Source of the DNA: Bifidobacterium [indicum] DSM 20214 = LMG 11587
GTDB lineage: Bacteria; Actinomycetota; Actinomycetes; Actinomycetales; Bifidobacteriaceae
Direction of reading: 5' to 3'
Length of the DNA: 64,000 nt
Assembly: GCF_000706765.1 (NCBI RefSeq)
Contig: NZ_CP006018.1
Span: forward strand, 1,054,001 to 1,118,000
Of this stretch, positions 54,607-64,000 are shown piece by piece. Numbering within the stretch: the first letter of the stretch is position 1; each line of letters begins with the position of its first letter. The position numbers and the translations under genes are program-made. The notes below the pieces were generated by a model. The model saw nothing but the letters and a program-made list of their open reading frames with translations. It ran no database searches and had not been told where the DNA came from.

Positions 54607-55974
54607 TCAATTCCCCAGGCTGTCCAGGAGCAGCGCCTCAGTGACGATGTTGCGTTCCAGACCATAGAGGGAGATGGACTCATTCGGACTGTGGGCGTTG
54701 CCCTTGGGATCCTCCGGCCCTGTGACCAGAACCTGGGCCTTGGGGAAGAGACGCTTGAGCTCCGGTATGAACGGGATTGAGCCACCCTCGCCCTTGTTGA
54801 CCGGGTCGCATCCGAAGGCCTGGCGCATGGCCTCCTCGGCGTTCCTGACCACCTGACTGTCGGGATCCATGGCCCATCCCATCCCGTTCTCTCCGCAGGA
54901 GAACTCGACCTGGGCACCCAGGGGGGCATGCGAGCGCAGGAAATCGACCAGGGCCTTCTGAGCCTCCTCCGGACGCTGAGTGGGGGCTGTTCTCAGCGAG
55001 ATGCGGAAGCGGGTCTGATCCGCCAGGACATTGAAGGATCCTTCGACAGGGTGGGCATCGAATCCGATAATCGACGCCGAGGGCTTGGTCCAGAGCCTGG
55101 AAGCCAGGGAGTCGGTGCCCGCCAGACGGTAGGAGTCCACCACTCCGGCATCCTTACGCACCTGGTCGGGATCCAGGTCGCGCTGGAGCCCACCTACGGG
55201 CTGTCCTCCCTCAATACCGGGGACCGCCAGCTCGCCCTTGTCGTTGTACATGGAGGCGATCAGCATGGCCGCCAGGGTGTTGGAGTCCAGGATGGGACCG
55301 CCGAACTGCCCGGAATGGACCGGGTGTTCCAGGACCTTGACCGTGACATCCAGATCCGTATTGCCCCGCAGTGAGGTGGTCAGGCTGGGAATCCGGTCGG
55401 ACCAGTTGCCGGAGTCGGCCACGATGATCAGGTCGGAGTCGAACTCCTCCTTGTGGGCTTCAATGAAGGGGATGAAGCTGGGCGAGCCCATCTCCTCCTC
55501 CCCCTCGATGAAGACCTTGATATTGACCTTGAGGTCGTCGCCCAGGGCATGCAGGGCACCGGAGTGGATGGCGATGCCGCCACCGTCATCGGCCGATCCA
55601 CGTCCGTAAAGCCTCCCATCACGCTCCACACCGGTGAAGGGGTCGGTTTCCCATGCCGTCGGGTCGGGAACGGGCTGGACATCGTGATGGGCATAGAGAA
55701 GGACCGTAGGAGCGGTTTCGTCGACGATTCTGGAACCGATCACTTCGAAGGCACCAGGCGTGCCATCCGCATTGGTGGACTGCACCACCCTGGCATCGAT
55801 GCCCACCTTCGTCAGCTCCTCGGCCACGAATTCAGCCGAGTTGCGCATATGTTCCCCCGTGATTCCCTTGGCGGAAACCGAACCCAGGGCTATTTTCCCC
55901 TTGAGCAGATCGATAATCCTGGCCCAGTCGGCCCCTACCCGGCCCTGAATCTCTTCCAAGCCCAAACCTGTCAT
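54607..55974 (-). CDS. M20-family metallopeptidase (dipeptidase)
   Basis: 455 aa from ATG 55974 (AGGAGG in front). Metal ligands: His in LLYAHHDVQPVP, Asp in GRGSADDGGGIA, and Glu-Glu in FIEGEEEMGSPS. The C-terminal GEGGSIPFIPEL carries the last ligand region, and a dimerisation lid lies between. It probably hydrolyses cytoplasmic dipeptides. It is divergent from the DUF3043 gene, a pairing common in actinobacteria. Confidence 0.92.
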   Translation of the reverse strand: MTGLGLEEIQGRVGADWARIIDLLKGKIALGSVSAKGITGEHMRNSAEFVAEELTKVGIDARVVQSTNADGTPGAFEVIGSRIVDETAPTVLLYAHHDVQPVPDPTAWETDPFTGVERDGRLYGRGSADDGGGIAIHSGALHALGDDLKVNIKVFIEGEEEMGSPSFIPFIEAHKEEFDSDLIIVADSGNWSDRIPSLTTSLRGNTDLDVTVKVLEHPVHSGQFGGPILDSNTLAAMLIASMYNDKGELAVPGIEGGQPVGGLQRDLDPDQVRKDAGVVDSYRLAGTDSLASRLWTKPSASIIGFDAHPVEGSFNVLADQTRFRISLRTAPTQRPEEAQKALVDFLRSHAPLGAQVEFSCGENGMGWAMDPDSQVVRNAEEAMRQAFGCDPVNKGEGGSIPFIPELKRLFPKAQVLVTGPEDPKGNAHSPNESISLYGLERNIVTEALLLDSLGN

Positions 55975-56027
55975 GTTCAACCTCCTGAAAATGCTGATGA
56001 GTCTAGGCGTCACCGTAACCTGTTCGC

Positions 56028-56666
56028 ATGACATGGAACCCCTTCAAAGGCAAGGACAAGAAGGTACAGGACCAGGAATCGGACACCAAGGAGATTCAGG
56101 ACCGTACCGGCGGCAAGGGGCGTCCAACCCCCAAACGCAAGGTGGCAGAGGCCCAGACTCTCCGTCCTCTGGTCCCCAAGGACCGCAAGGCAAGCCGTAA
56201 GGCCGCCAAGGCCCGCATCAGGGCCAGGGAGGATGCCCAGTATGAGGCCATGAGGACCGGCGATGTCGCCCACATGCCCAAGTCGGAAAGGCTCCCCTGG
56301 CGAATCTACATCCGCGACTACGTGGATGCCCGGTTCAACCTGCTTGAATGGACCTTCCCGGCCATCATCGTCATGCTCGTAGGGATGTTTGCATCCATGT
56401 TCGCCACTTCCGTGGTCGATCCGGTGACCGCCAACAGCATCTACATGATGCTGATTGTGGTCGTCTACGCCTTCATCATCGTCGGCATCATCGATACCTG
56501 GCTGATGTGGCGCAGGCTCAAGGTGAAGCTGATCGAGAAGTTCGGCGAACGTTCCGTGGCCAAAGGCTCCCGCTCGGCCAGCTATGCCTGGCAGCGGGCC
56601 ATGATGGTACGGCGCTGGCGGGTCCCCAAGCCGACCTCTCCCAAGCGCGGCAACTGGCCCAAGTAA
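56028..56666 (+). CDS. DUF3043 membrane protein
   Basis: 212 aa. The N-terminus is highly charged (KGKDKKVQ, GRPTPKRKVAEAQ), then MPKSERLPWRIYIRDYVDARFN, two membrane segments (PAIIVMLVGMFASMFA, MMLIVVVYAFIIVGIID) and a basic tail ending KRGNWPK. This order is the DUF3043 pattern. Function unknown. Divergent from the M20 peptidase. Confidence 0.82.
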   Translation: MTWNPFKGKDKKVQDQESDTKEIQDRTGGKGRPTPKRKVAEAQTLRPLVPKDRKASRKAAKARIRAREDAQYEAMRTGDVAHMPKSERLPWRIYIRDYVDARFNLLEWTFPAIIVMLVGMFASMFATSVVDPVTANSIYMMLIVVVYAFIIVGIIDTWLMWRRLKVKLIEKFGERSVAKGSRSASYAWQRAMMVRRWRVPKPTSPKRGNWPK

Positions 56667-56710
56667 AAGCAACATCTTCGGTCGCGAAAGAGACCCTGCA
56701 AGCAAGCACT

Positions 56711-56750
56711 GCCGTCCTCCCCGTCCGGGGCAGGGCGGCTTTCCTTTTCC
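56711..56750 (+). terminator. Terminator after the DUF3043 gene
   Basis: GCCGTCCTCCCCG (56711-56723) pairs with CGGGGCAGGGCGGC (56726-56739) with small imperfections, followed by TTTCCTTTT. Confidence 0.7.
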
Positions 56751-56855
56751 CAACCGGATTCGGAAGAATCAAGGAGCGAAATCGGACGTTGGGAAGCGTT
56801 CACAGTGTGCAAACACTCAAGCCTGCTCCTCCTCTCTTCGCTAGCATGGGCAACT

Positions 56856-58343
56856 ATGAAACACACAGAGGATGGCATTGACCCCGCTTCGTCGGACCCC
56901 CTGGACAGTTCCAAACGTCAATATGACGTCATCATCATCGGCTCGGGACCGGGTGGATACTCCGCGGCCCTGCGCTCGGCCGAGCTCGGCGCCCGGGTAG
57001 CGCTGATCGAGCGTGATCCCGTACCCGGTGGGACCTGTCTGAACCGGGGATGCATACCCACCAAGGCCCTACTGACGGCCACACAGGTACTGGAGCAGGC
57101 ATCCCTTGGTGAAGCCATGGGAATCCAGATGCAGGCAAAGGGCATCGACTACCAACGCCTGGCCGCCTACCAGGATGAGATGGTCGAAGCCATGACCAGT
57201 GGACTTACCCAGCTGTTGTCCCAGCGAAAAGTGGACCTTATTCAAGGAGAGGGCTCCATCGTCGGCGATGGACTGGTTTCGGTCAGGACCCCTGACGGCA
57301 CCGTCCGCCGGTTGACCACCTGCGACACGGTTCTGGCCATGGGTTCCCGCTCACGTGCCCTGCCCGGCATACCGTTCAGCGATCGTGTCATCGATTCCGA
57401 CCGGGCACTTCGCCTCAAGCCCTTCCGCAAACGGGCCCTGGTCATCGGATCCGGGGATGTGGCCTTGGAATTCGCCACCATATGGCATCAGGCCGGAACG
57501 GAGGTGACGCTGATGATCAGGCGTGACCGGGTCCTCTCCCATTGGGGGCGCCGTACCGGACTGGTCATGACGCGTGAACTGAAGCGGCAGGGCATCAACG
57601 TCATAACCGATTCCACCTGCCAGGCCATCACCGAATCATCTCCCGACAAACCCCTGACCGTCACCTATGGCCCCACCCAAGGTGGGGTTGAGACGTCTTC
57701 CCTGGAGACCGACCTGGTTCTGGCAGCCATCGGCAGGGATCCCCAGACCGACCAGGATTGGATGGAAGGACTTGGAATCGACACCGATGATGCCGGGCAG
57801 ATTCTGACCGATTCCCAGGGCCGGACCAGCCGGGAACGTGTCTGGGCTTTGGGTGACATCACCCCAGGTAACCATCTGGCCCACCGGGCCTTCCAGCAGG
57901 GCATCACGCTGGCCGAGGCCGCGGCAGGCTTGGATCCCGAACCCGTCAAGGAATCCACCATTCCCCGGGTGGTCTATTCCTCCCCCCAGGCGGCCGCCGT
58001 GGGATACACCAAGCAGGAGGCACAGGACGACCCCACCCTGAACCAGGTGGAGGAGACCATATACCCCATGCAGGCCAATTCCCGAATGAGAATGAGCGGG
58101 TATCAGGGCACTTTGAGCCTGGTTACGGCCTGCCTCTCCTCCGATCTGGACACCCGAATCGTGGTGGGACTGGAGATGGTCTCCCCACAGGCATCGGAGA
58201 ACATCGCCGAGGTTCAGCAGCTGGTGGGCAACAGGGTTCCACTGGACAGGGCGGCGGGCCTGATTCACCCCCATCCGACCTTTAGCGAGGCGATTGGTGA
58301 GGCTCTGCTCAAAGCCGATGGGCGCCCCCTGAACTTGCGGTAG
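56856..58343 (+). CDS. lpd: Dihydrolipoyl dehydrogenase-like flavoprotein
   Basis: 495 aa from ATG 56856; no ribosome-binding site, but TAGCAT lies 8 nt upstream, which fits leaderless translation. FAD fold DVIIIGSGPGGYSAAL; redox-active pair GGTCLNRGCIPTK; NAD fold ALVIGSGDVALEFATIWHQ; GDITPGNHLAHRAF; C-terminal catalytic His in IHPHPTFSEAIGEA. Transfers electrons between dihydrolipoamide-like thiols and NAD. No pyruvate or oxoglutarate dehydrogenase or lipoyl protein is in the window, so the partner is unknown. Followed by DUF4191 and glnA, as is usual in actinobacteria. Confidence 0.88.
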   Translation: MKHTEDGIDPASSDPLDSSKRQYDVIIIGSGPGGYSAALRSAELGARVALIERDPVPGGTCLNRGCIPTKALLTATQVLEQASLGEAMGIQMQAKGIDYQRLAAYQDEMVEAMTSGLTQLLSQRKVDLIQGEGSIVGDGLVSVRTPDGTVRRLTTCDTVLAMGSRSRALPGIPFSDRVIDSDRALRLKPFRKRALVIGSGDVALEFATIWHQAGTEVTLMIRRDRVLSHWGRRTGLVMTRELKRQGINVITDSTCQAITESSPDKPLTVTYGPTQGGVETSSLETDLVLAAIGRDPQTDQDWMEGLGIDTDDAGQILTDSQGRTSRERVWALGDITPGNHLAHRAFQQGITLAEAAAGLDPEPVKESTIPRVVYSSPQAAAVGYTKQEAQDDPTLNQVEETIYPMQANSRMRMSGYQGTLSLVTACLSSDLDTRIVVGLEMVSPQASENIAEVQQLVGNRVPLDRAAGLIHPHPTFSEAIGEALLKADGRPLNLR

Positions 58344-58380
58344 ACTGGTCAACCAGTGAACGTTTCCGAGTGAGGATCAT

Positions 58381-59112
58381 ATGGCACAAGAGGACAAGGC
58401 CAAGAAGCCGAAAAAGAAGAATGGCACGTTTTCCCAAATCTGGAAAATCTACCAATTCACCCATGCAGAGGACAAGGCCCTGCCTTGGTTCCTTCTGGTG
58501 GCCATCCTGGTGCCCATCGTGATGGCTGTTGCGGTCTGCTTCATCTTCCATGTCGGCTGGCTGAGCTGGATACTGTTCGTCCTCCTGGGCATCATGGTGG
58601 GTCTCCTCCTGGGAACCATGACCCTGACCAGGCGCTCCGACAAGGTAGGATACGCCAAGATGGAGGGTCGCCCCGGCGCTGCGGCCGCAGTGCTGAGCAA
58701 CATCTCCAAGGCCGGGTTCAGGTTCCCCCAGGATCCCGTCTGGATTGACGCCAAGACCAAGGATGCCATCTGGCGCGGCACCGGTCGGACCGGTGTCTAT
58801 CTGGTTGGCGAAGGCGACTATGCCAGGGTCACCAAGGCCATGAAACGCGAAGAGGACAAGATTCGCCGCATCACCAAGGGTTCGGACATCCCGATCTACA
58901 AGATCAGCGTCGGCCAGGGTCCCAACCAGGTGCCCCTGAACAGGCTCCAGAAAGAGGTCATCAAGAAGAAGGTCAAGATGACTGCGGACGAGTTGGCCAT
59001 CCTCAACGAGCGTCTGATCACCCTCCAGAAGCGGCAGAGCGCCTTGGGCATGCCGAAGGGCATCGACCCCACCAAGGTCCACGTCAGCCGCAAGGCCATG
59101 CGCGGCCGCTGA
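58381..59112 (+). CDS. DUF4191 membrane protein
   Basis: 243 aa. Basic N-terminus (KAKKPKKKNGTF), two membrane segments at about residues 38-85 (WFLLVAILVPIVMAVAVCF, WILFVLLGIMVGLLLG), then a soluble domain with GRPGAAAAVLSNI and a Lys-rich C-terminus. Matches DUF4191 in order and length; the gene typically stands before glnA. Function unknown. A strong terminator follows. Confidence 0.85.
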   Translation: MAQEDKAKKPKKKNGTFSQIWKIYQFTHAEDKALPWFLLVAILVPIVMAVAVCFIFHVGWLSWILFVLLGIMVGLLLGTMTLTRRSDKVGYAKMEGRPGAAAAVLSNISKAGFRFPQDPVWIDAKTKDAIWRGTGRTGVYLVGEGDYARVTKAMKREEDKIRRITKGSDIPIYKISVGQGPNQVPLNRLQKEVIKKKVKMTADELAILNERLITLQKRQSALGMPKGIDPTKVHVSRKAMRGR

Positions 59113-59128
59113 TTCGCCCATGCTTCCA

Positions 59129-59167
59129 CCCCGACACCGAACCTCCAGGCTTAGTGTCGGGGTTTTT
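59129..59167 (+). terminator. Intrinsic terminator after the DUF4191 gene
   Basis: 9-bp stem CCCCGACAC (59129-59137) / GTGTCGGGG (59154-59162), followed by TTTTT. Confidence 0.9.
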
Positions 59168-59211
59168 CCGTATCAGGACTCTTCACGCCCGTGTTACCGC
59201 TTCGGCAGTAC

Positions 59212-59238
59212 GAAACAACCCCGTAACTTAAGTTGCGG
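59212..59238 (+). promoter_or_regulatory. Possible GlnR-like site upstream of glnA
   Basis: GAAAC (59212-59216), 6 nt, GTAAC (59223-59227), 6 nt, TGCGG. The first two elements match actinobacterial GlnR half-sites at the right spacing; the third is poor. An imperfect dyad (AACCCCGTAACTT/AAGTTGCGGGTT, 59217-59241) overlaps. Tentative. Confidence 0.3.
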
Positions 59239-59303
59239 GTTGGCGAAAACTCGGGTCTTTTAGACTGTATGACCATAACGGTTCTCATGAAAGGAGCGGT
59301 TCA

Positions 59304-60740
59304 GTGACAGAACTGAAGTCAAAGGCCGATTGCGAAGCTTTGATCAACCAGGAGGGCGTGGAGTATGTCTCCGTCAGGTTTACCGACCTGATCGGGGTTC
59401 AGCAGCACTTCACCGTCCCGGCAAGCGAGTTCCTCAATGACGCATTCACGGACGGCATGGCCTTCGACGGCTCTTCCGTACAGGGCTTCCAGGCCATCAA
59501 TGAGTCGGATATGAAGCTGATTCCCGATCCGGAGACCGCCTACCTGGATCCGTTCCGCAAGCACAAGACCCTGGATGTTGCCTTCTCCATCGTCGACCCG
59601 CTGACCGATGAGCCTTATTCCCGCGACCCCAGGCAGATTGCAGCCAAGGCAGAGGCCTACCTGAAGTCGACCGGAATCGCCGACACCGCTTCCTTCGCCC
59701 CCGAGGCCGAGTTCTTCATCTTCGACAAGGTCCGCTTCGAGAACAGCATGCAACGCTCCTTCTACGAGGTTGACACCATCGAGGCCCCTTGGAATACCGG
59801 GGTGGATGTCGAGGAGGACGGCTCCCCCAACATCGGTTTCAAGAACCGTATCAAGAAGGGCTATTTCCCAGTCCCCCCCATCGACCACTACCAGGACCTG
59901 CGCGATGACATGGTTGCCAACCTGCAGAAGGTGGGCCTGATCCTGGAGCGTTCCCACCACGAGGTCGGCGGTGCCGGACAGCAGGAGATCAATTACCGCT
60001 TCAACACCCTCCTGCATGCGGGCGACGACCTGATGAAGTACAAGTACGTGGTCCACGAGACCGCTGCCCTGGCAGGCAAGGCTGCAACCTTCATGCCCAA
60101 GCCCATTGCAGGCGACAACGGCACGGGCATGCACTGCCACCAGTCCCTCTGGAAGGACGGCAAGCCGCTCTTCTACGATGAGAAGGGTTACGGCGGCCTT
60201 TCCGACATCGCCCGTTGGTATGTGGGCGGTCTGATCAAGCACGCCTCGGCGGTCCTGGCCTTCACCAACCCCTCGATGAATTCCTACAAGCGTCTTGTGC
60301 CCGGATACGAGGCACCGGTCAACCTGGTCTACTCGGCCAGGAACCGCTCCGCCGCCATCCGTATTCCGCTGGCCGGCACCTCGCCCGCCGCCAAGCGCAT
60401 CGAGTTCCGTGCACCGGATCCCTCCTGCAATCCCTTCCTGGCATTCTCAGCCCAGCTCATGGCCGGACTGGACGGAATCCTCAACCACACAGAGCCTCCG
60501 GCACCCGTGGACAAGGATCTCTACGAGCTGCCCCCGGAGGAGCACGACCAGATCAAGCAGGTCCCCGGTTCCCTGGAAGAGGCCCTGAACGCCCTGGAAG
60601 AGGACCACGACTTCCTGAGCGAGGGAGACGTCTTCACCGACGATCTGATCGAGACCTGGCTGGACCTCAAGCGCGGTGAGCTGGCCCAGGCCCGCCTGGC
60701 CCCCACCCCCCTGGAGTACGAGCTCTACTTCCATATCTGA
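59304..60740 (+). CDS. glnA: Glutamine synthetase, type I
   Basis: 478 aa, GTG start after [22 protein letters not shown], metal-site [14 protein letters not shown], and [16 protein letters not shown] are GSI signatures. The adenylylation Tyr lies in [11 protein letters not shown], so activity is probably controlled by GlnE. Makes glutamine from glutamate and ammonia. Confidence 0.97.
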   Translation: MTELKSKADCEALINQEGVEYVSVRFTDLIGVQQHFTVPASEFLNDAFTDGMAFDGSSVQGFQAINESDMKLIPDPETAYLDPFRKHKTLDVAFSIVDPLTDEPYSRDPRQIAAKAEAYLKSTGIADTASFAPEAEFFIFDKVRFENSMQRSFYEVDTIEAPWNTGVDVEEDGSPNIGFKNRIKKGYFPVPPIDHYQDLRDDMVANLQKVGLILERSHHEVGGAGQQEINYRFNTLLHAGDDLMKYKYVVHETAALAGKAATFMPKPIAGDNGTGMHCHQSLWKDGKPLFYDEKGYGGLSDIARWYVGGLIKHASAVLAFTNPSMNSYKRLVPGYEAPVNLVYSARNRSAAIRIPLAGTSPAAKRIEFRAPDPSCNPFLAFSAQLMAGLDGILNHTEPPAPVDKDLYELPPEEHDQIKQVPGSLEEALNALEEDHDFLSEGDVFTDDLIETWLDLKRGELAQARLAPTPLEYELYFHI

Positions 60741-60792
60741 CCCCTATGCGCCGGACAAATCGATAAAGACTCGGTTCTTCCGGTATGGGTTC

Positions 60793-60837
60793 AAGCCCCC
60801 GGCCCGACGCCTTGGCGCCCGGTCGGGGGCTTGTTTT
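60793..60837 (+). terminator. Intrinsic terminator after glnA
   Basis: AAGCCCCCGGCCCGACGC and GCGCCCGGTCGGGGGCTT pair with small mismatches around a CTTG loop (60793-60832), then GTTTTT. Confidence 0.85.
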
Positions 60838-60926
60838 TCCGCATAGGCGATGCGACCCAACACACCTGGTCCCTCCCCAATGATGAGATTGAAGTGAGAA
60901 GAAATCCATGACCGATGGAGGTGGCG

Positions 60927-62240
60927 GTGCGCTGGGTGCGCGAGTTCATGAGTCTTCCGGACTACCTCCGGACCATGCTGATAGTCGACCTGATGTGTTC
61001 CTTCGGCATCGGCCTGGTCATGCCCATCGAACTCCTTTTCGCCACCCACTCGCTGGGAGCCACCATGAGCGAGGCTGCCCTGCTGGTCACCATCAGCTCC
61101 ATCGGCTCGCTGATTTCCAACCCGATCATCGGTTGGGTCTCCGACCGTCGATCCTCCTGGCTGGCCATGCACACGGCGATGATCTTCTCCGTGATAGGGC
61201 CACTGATTTTCACCCTGGCCCATGACTTCACGATGGGGGCCGTCGGAGCCTTCGTCTCCGGTCTGGGGATGGGCATGCAGACCTCCTGGTCCAGCATCCT
61301 GACGCAGATATCGACACGTGAACAGCATCGAATCGTCTACGGAATCAACCAGGCTGAAGTGAACCTGGGTATCGGCCTGGGAGCTGCGGTCGGCGGACTC
61401 CTGGCGGCAGGCGGCCAGGACTACCTCTACCGGTGGGGATTCGGCGGCCGCGCACTGGGGTTCGCCCTGCTCAGCCTGACCCTGCTCGTCATTGAGCGGC
61501 ACTACGACCTGCGCGCGCTGACAGCCCGGCTCAAGGTCGAATTCCAGGAAGAGGACGAGAAGGACTCACCTGCCTCCGCGAGCGCAGAAGACGGCAGCAC
61601 AGCTGAGAGTGCCCAAAGCGGCACCTATGGCGGCTCGACCAGGTCCCTGACCTACGTACTGGTGACCATGGGACTCCTGGTCTGCGGGAGCTTCTTCATG
61701 GACCTTTTCGGATACTCCCAGTTCGACGCCGGCCTCGTCACCACGCTCATATCCGATCAGCACATCCCCCGGTGGTCGCTCTCCGTGGTCGATGTGGTCA
61801 ACACCTTCTCGGTAGTCATCCTGAACATCATCCTCCTCCCCAGGCTGAAGGACCACAACCATGTACGAATCCTGCGCACGGTCCCGGTCTTCTGGGCCGC
61901 CGCCTGGATCATCATCGTCCTGGGCCTGAGATTGACCACCACCTTCGGAGCCCTGACCGTGGCCTCCCTGGGAATCATCGTCTTCGGACTGGGCGAGGTC
62001 ATGATGGGGATATCCCAGCCCGTGGTTGCCGCAGAACTGGCTGGGCCCGCCTACAGCGGCAGGATGTTCGGTCTGCTCAATACGGCGGCATCGCTGGGCT
62101 ACATCTTCGGCCCCATGTTCGCGTCATACATACTGGCCGGCCATGAGACCATACCACTCCTTGCCATGTGCGCCATCGGCTTGATTGTGGTCAGTCTGCC
62201 CTGGCTCCTCTTCATCCCCTCGGGTGAACGTCGCGCTTAG
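60927..62240 (+). CDS. MFS transporter, sugar-efflux (SetA) type
   Basis: 437 aa from GTG 60927, chosen for GGAGG five nt upstream; ATG 60915 in the same frame is possible. About 12 hydrophobic segments with a charged central loop (residues about 200-240, EEDEKDSPAS). IGWVSDRRSSWLAM is the MFS loop 2-3 motif (GxxxDRxG). The topology and N-terminal segment resemble sugar-efflux permeases (SetA/SotB). Substrate unknown. Confidence 0.85.
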   Translation: MRWVREFMSLPDYLRTMLIVDLMCSFGIGLVMPIELLFATHSLGATMSEAALLVTISSIGSLISNPIIGWVSDRRSSWLAMHTAMIFSVIGPLIFTLAHDFTMGAVGAFVSGLGMGMQTSWSSILTQISTREQHRIVYGINQAEVNLGIGLGAAVGGLLAAGGQDYLYRWGFGGRALGFALLSLTLLVIERHYDLRALTARLKVEFQEEDEKDSPASASAEDGSTAESAQSGTYGGSTRSLTYVLVTMGLLVCGSFFMDLFGYSQFDAGLVTTLISDQHIPRWSLSVVDVVNTFSVVILNIILLPRLKDHNHVRILRTVPVFWAAAWIIIVLGLRLTTTFGALTVASLGIIVFGLGEVMMGISQPVVAAELAGPAYSGRMFGLLNTAASLGYIFGPMFASYILAGHETIPLLAMCAIGLIVVSLPWLLFIPSGERRA

Positions 62241-62361
62241 TCAATAATCCCTATATTCACCCGTCTTCGATTCCCGCTGTCTGACGGCCGAAGACCTCAT
62301 GTAGACCTTCCTGGCCTGGATTGCAAACCGATTGCAACCGGGCGTCATGCCGGCCGATCCA

Positions 62362-63549
62362 TCAGGAAGTGGCGGACATCAGGGTCTTGGCCAGGTCCAC
62401 AAAGCGGCGCGCCAGGTCGGAATCATCCAGTGAGCCATCCGGCTTGAGCACGGCAGGCCGGCCGGATTCTCCCACGGTCCGAACCTCTGGCTGCAGGGGC
62501 AGCTGGGCAAGGAGGGGAACCTGGTACCCCAGGGCCTCGGTCAGTTGGTCGGAGACCCGTTGCCCACCGCCACTGCCGAATATCTCCAGGTGTTCATCCT
62601 GATGGTCGTACCAGGACATGTTCTCCACGACCCCACGGACCCTGGTGGGCACCTGAAGCGCCACCAGACCGGACCTGACCGCCACATCAGAGGCACTGGG
62701 CTGGGGGGTGGTGACGACCACCAGCTCGCTGTTGGGCAAGGCCTGGGCCACCGAAAGCGCCATATCCCCGGTCCCGGGAGCAAGGTCCAGCAGGAGCACA
62801 TCCGGGTCACCCCACCAGACATCCGAGAGGAACTGTTCCAAGGAACGTTGCAGCCGTGGACCCCGCCAGAGGATGGCCCGGTCGGACCCTGCGAACATGC
62901 CGATGGATATCAGTTTGACACCCCAAGCCGTGACAGGCATGAGCATCCCGTTCAGATTCGTGGGCTGGGTGTCCACACCGAAGAGGTTGGGCAGGGAGAA
63001 CCCATAGATATCCGCATCAATGGCGGCGGTGTCGTACCCCAGAGCTGCCAGGGTGGCTGCCAGGTTGACCGTGACCGAGGACTTGCCCACACCGCCCTTC
63101 CCCGAGGCAATGGCGAAAATTCGGGTCTTGATACCCGGCTTGGTGAAGGGGTTGCTTCGCCTGGCCGCCTTGAGATCCGCAACGAGGTTATTCAGTTTCT
63201 CCTTGCTCATGGATGCTACATCAATCCGGGAGTGCAGCCTGGCCCGGGGGTAGGAGGAAACGGCCCCGTTGATCTGGTTGGTGATGGTTTGGGAGAGGGG
63301 GCATCCCTTGATGGTCAGCTCCACCCTGACCGTCACATCGTAGTCGGCCTCGGTGGTATCACGGCGTGGTACCACCACGATGTCGGTTATCATGCCCAGG
63401 TCCGTGATGGATCGGCCCAGTTCGGGGTCGATGACCTTGCTTAGACGTTCGAAGACCTCGCCCTTGATGCGGCGAGGGAAATCCTCCCAATCCGTCTGGT
63501 CGTTCACTCCGCTACCACCGTTTTCCGTTCCAAACTGCTCTTGACCCAT
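62362..63549 (-). CDS. mrp: Mrp/ApbC-type iron-sulfur carrier ATPase
   Basis: 395 aa from ATG 63549 (ATG 63561 also in frame). The N-terminal DUF59 (MIP18-like) domain, about residues 20-100, has KVIDPELGRSITDLGM. The deviant Walker A is ASGKGGVGKSSVTVNLA. Mrp motif: WWGDPDVLLLDLAPGTGD, and VVTTPQPSASDVA. It carries or assembles Fe-S clusters. The canonical CxxC pair near the C-terminus is not visible, which is worth noting. On the minus strand, beside ligA. Confidence 0.9.
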   Translation of the reverse strand: MGQEQFGTENGGSGVNDQTDWEDFPRRIKGEVFERLSKVIDPELGRSITDLGMITDIVVVPRRDTTEADYDVTVRVELTIKGCPLSQTITNQINGAVSSYPRARLHSRIDVASMSKEKLNNLVADLKAARRSNPFTKPGIKTRIFAIASGKGGVGKSSVTVNLAATLAALGYDTAAIDADIYGFSLPNLFGVDTQPTNLNGMLMPVTAWGVKLISIGMFAGSDRAILWRGPRLQRSLEQFLSDVWWGDPDVLLLDLAPGTGDMALSVAQALPNSELVVVTTPQPSASDVAVRSGLVALQVPTRVRGVVENMSWYDHQDEHLEIFGSGGGQRVSDQLTEALGYQVPLLAQLPLQPEVRTVGESGRPAVLKPDGSLDDSDLARRFVDLAKTLMSATS

Positions 63550-63620
63550 GCCGCCCACCATAGCCCGAGACCAGGGCGCACCTCCAGAGCGGGACTGGTC
63601 GGATATTGCGAAGAGCCTGG

Positions 63621-64000
<380 letters not shown>

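Overview
The window is a chromosomal segment of a high-GC Gram-positive bacterium, almost certainly a Bifidobacterium. The evidence is the actinobacterial block tsnR-like methyltransferase / pheST / argCJBDFRGH / tyrS / TPR protein / HAD phosphatase / small ORF / tlyA, the DUF3043 and DUF4191 proteins, a type I glnA, and the fused YkoDC-type transporter under a TPP riboswitch. An intact Fe/Mn superoxide dismutase and the sugar-transport gene set point to an insect-gut relative of the B. asteroides group, but that is inference; no rRNA or species marker is present.

Layout. 1-5971: a broken partial ORF, a small toxin-antitoxin-like pair, and a heterodimeric ABC exporter-fold pair divergent from an AraC regulator (possibly siderophore import). 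6211-7220: a C39-like peptidase with a tiny ORF just upstream. 7221-11397: a co-directional cluster of ADP-ribosylglycohydrolase-family protein, PfkB kinase, NCS1 permease and isochorismatase-fold hydrolase, read here as an uptake and salvage pathway for a nucleoside-like compound. 11685-21781: a mosaic accessory zone, much of it AT-rich. It holds an aph-like pseudogene cut by a 23-bp copy of the tRNA-Arg anticodon arm, a PadR-controlled ABC-2 exporter with a DUF4097 protein, small membrane ORFs, a MerR/TipAS regulator with a VOC resistance-like protein, and a complete two-gene Hachiman anti-phage system (hamA, hamB). It ends at tRNA-Arg(ACG). 21907-28803: a LacI-regulated ABC sugar importer with a GH31 alpha-xylosidase-like enzyme.

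28926-50141: the conserved core on the minus strand (tlyA, small ORF, HAD phosphatase, arginine-rich TPR protein, tyrS, SGNH hydrolase, argH-G-R-F-D-B-J-C, DUF4190 protein, pheT, pheS, RNA methyltransferase). Two ARG boxes precede argC, and argR lies inside the operon, giving arginine feedback control. 50323-64000: sodA, the TPP-riboswitch ECF transporter, M20 dipeptidase, DUF3043, lpd, DUF4191, glnA, an MFS exporter, an Mrp/ApbC ATPase and the 3' end of ligA.

The most notable items are the Hachiman system beside tRNA-Arg, the tRNA-derived scar that breaks the aph-like gene, the uncharacterised ADP-ribosylglycohydrolase/PfkB/NCS1/hydrolase cluster, and the approximately 360-residue Arg/Asp/Gly-rich tail on the TPR protein.
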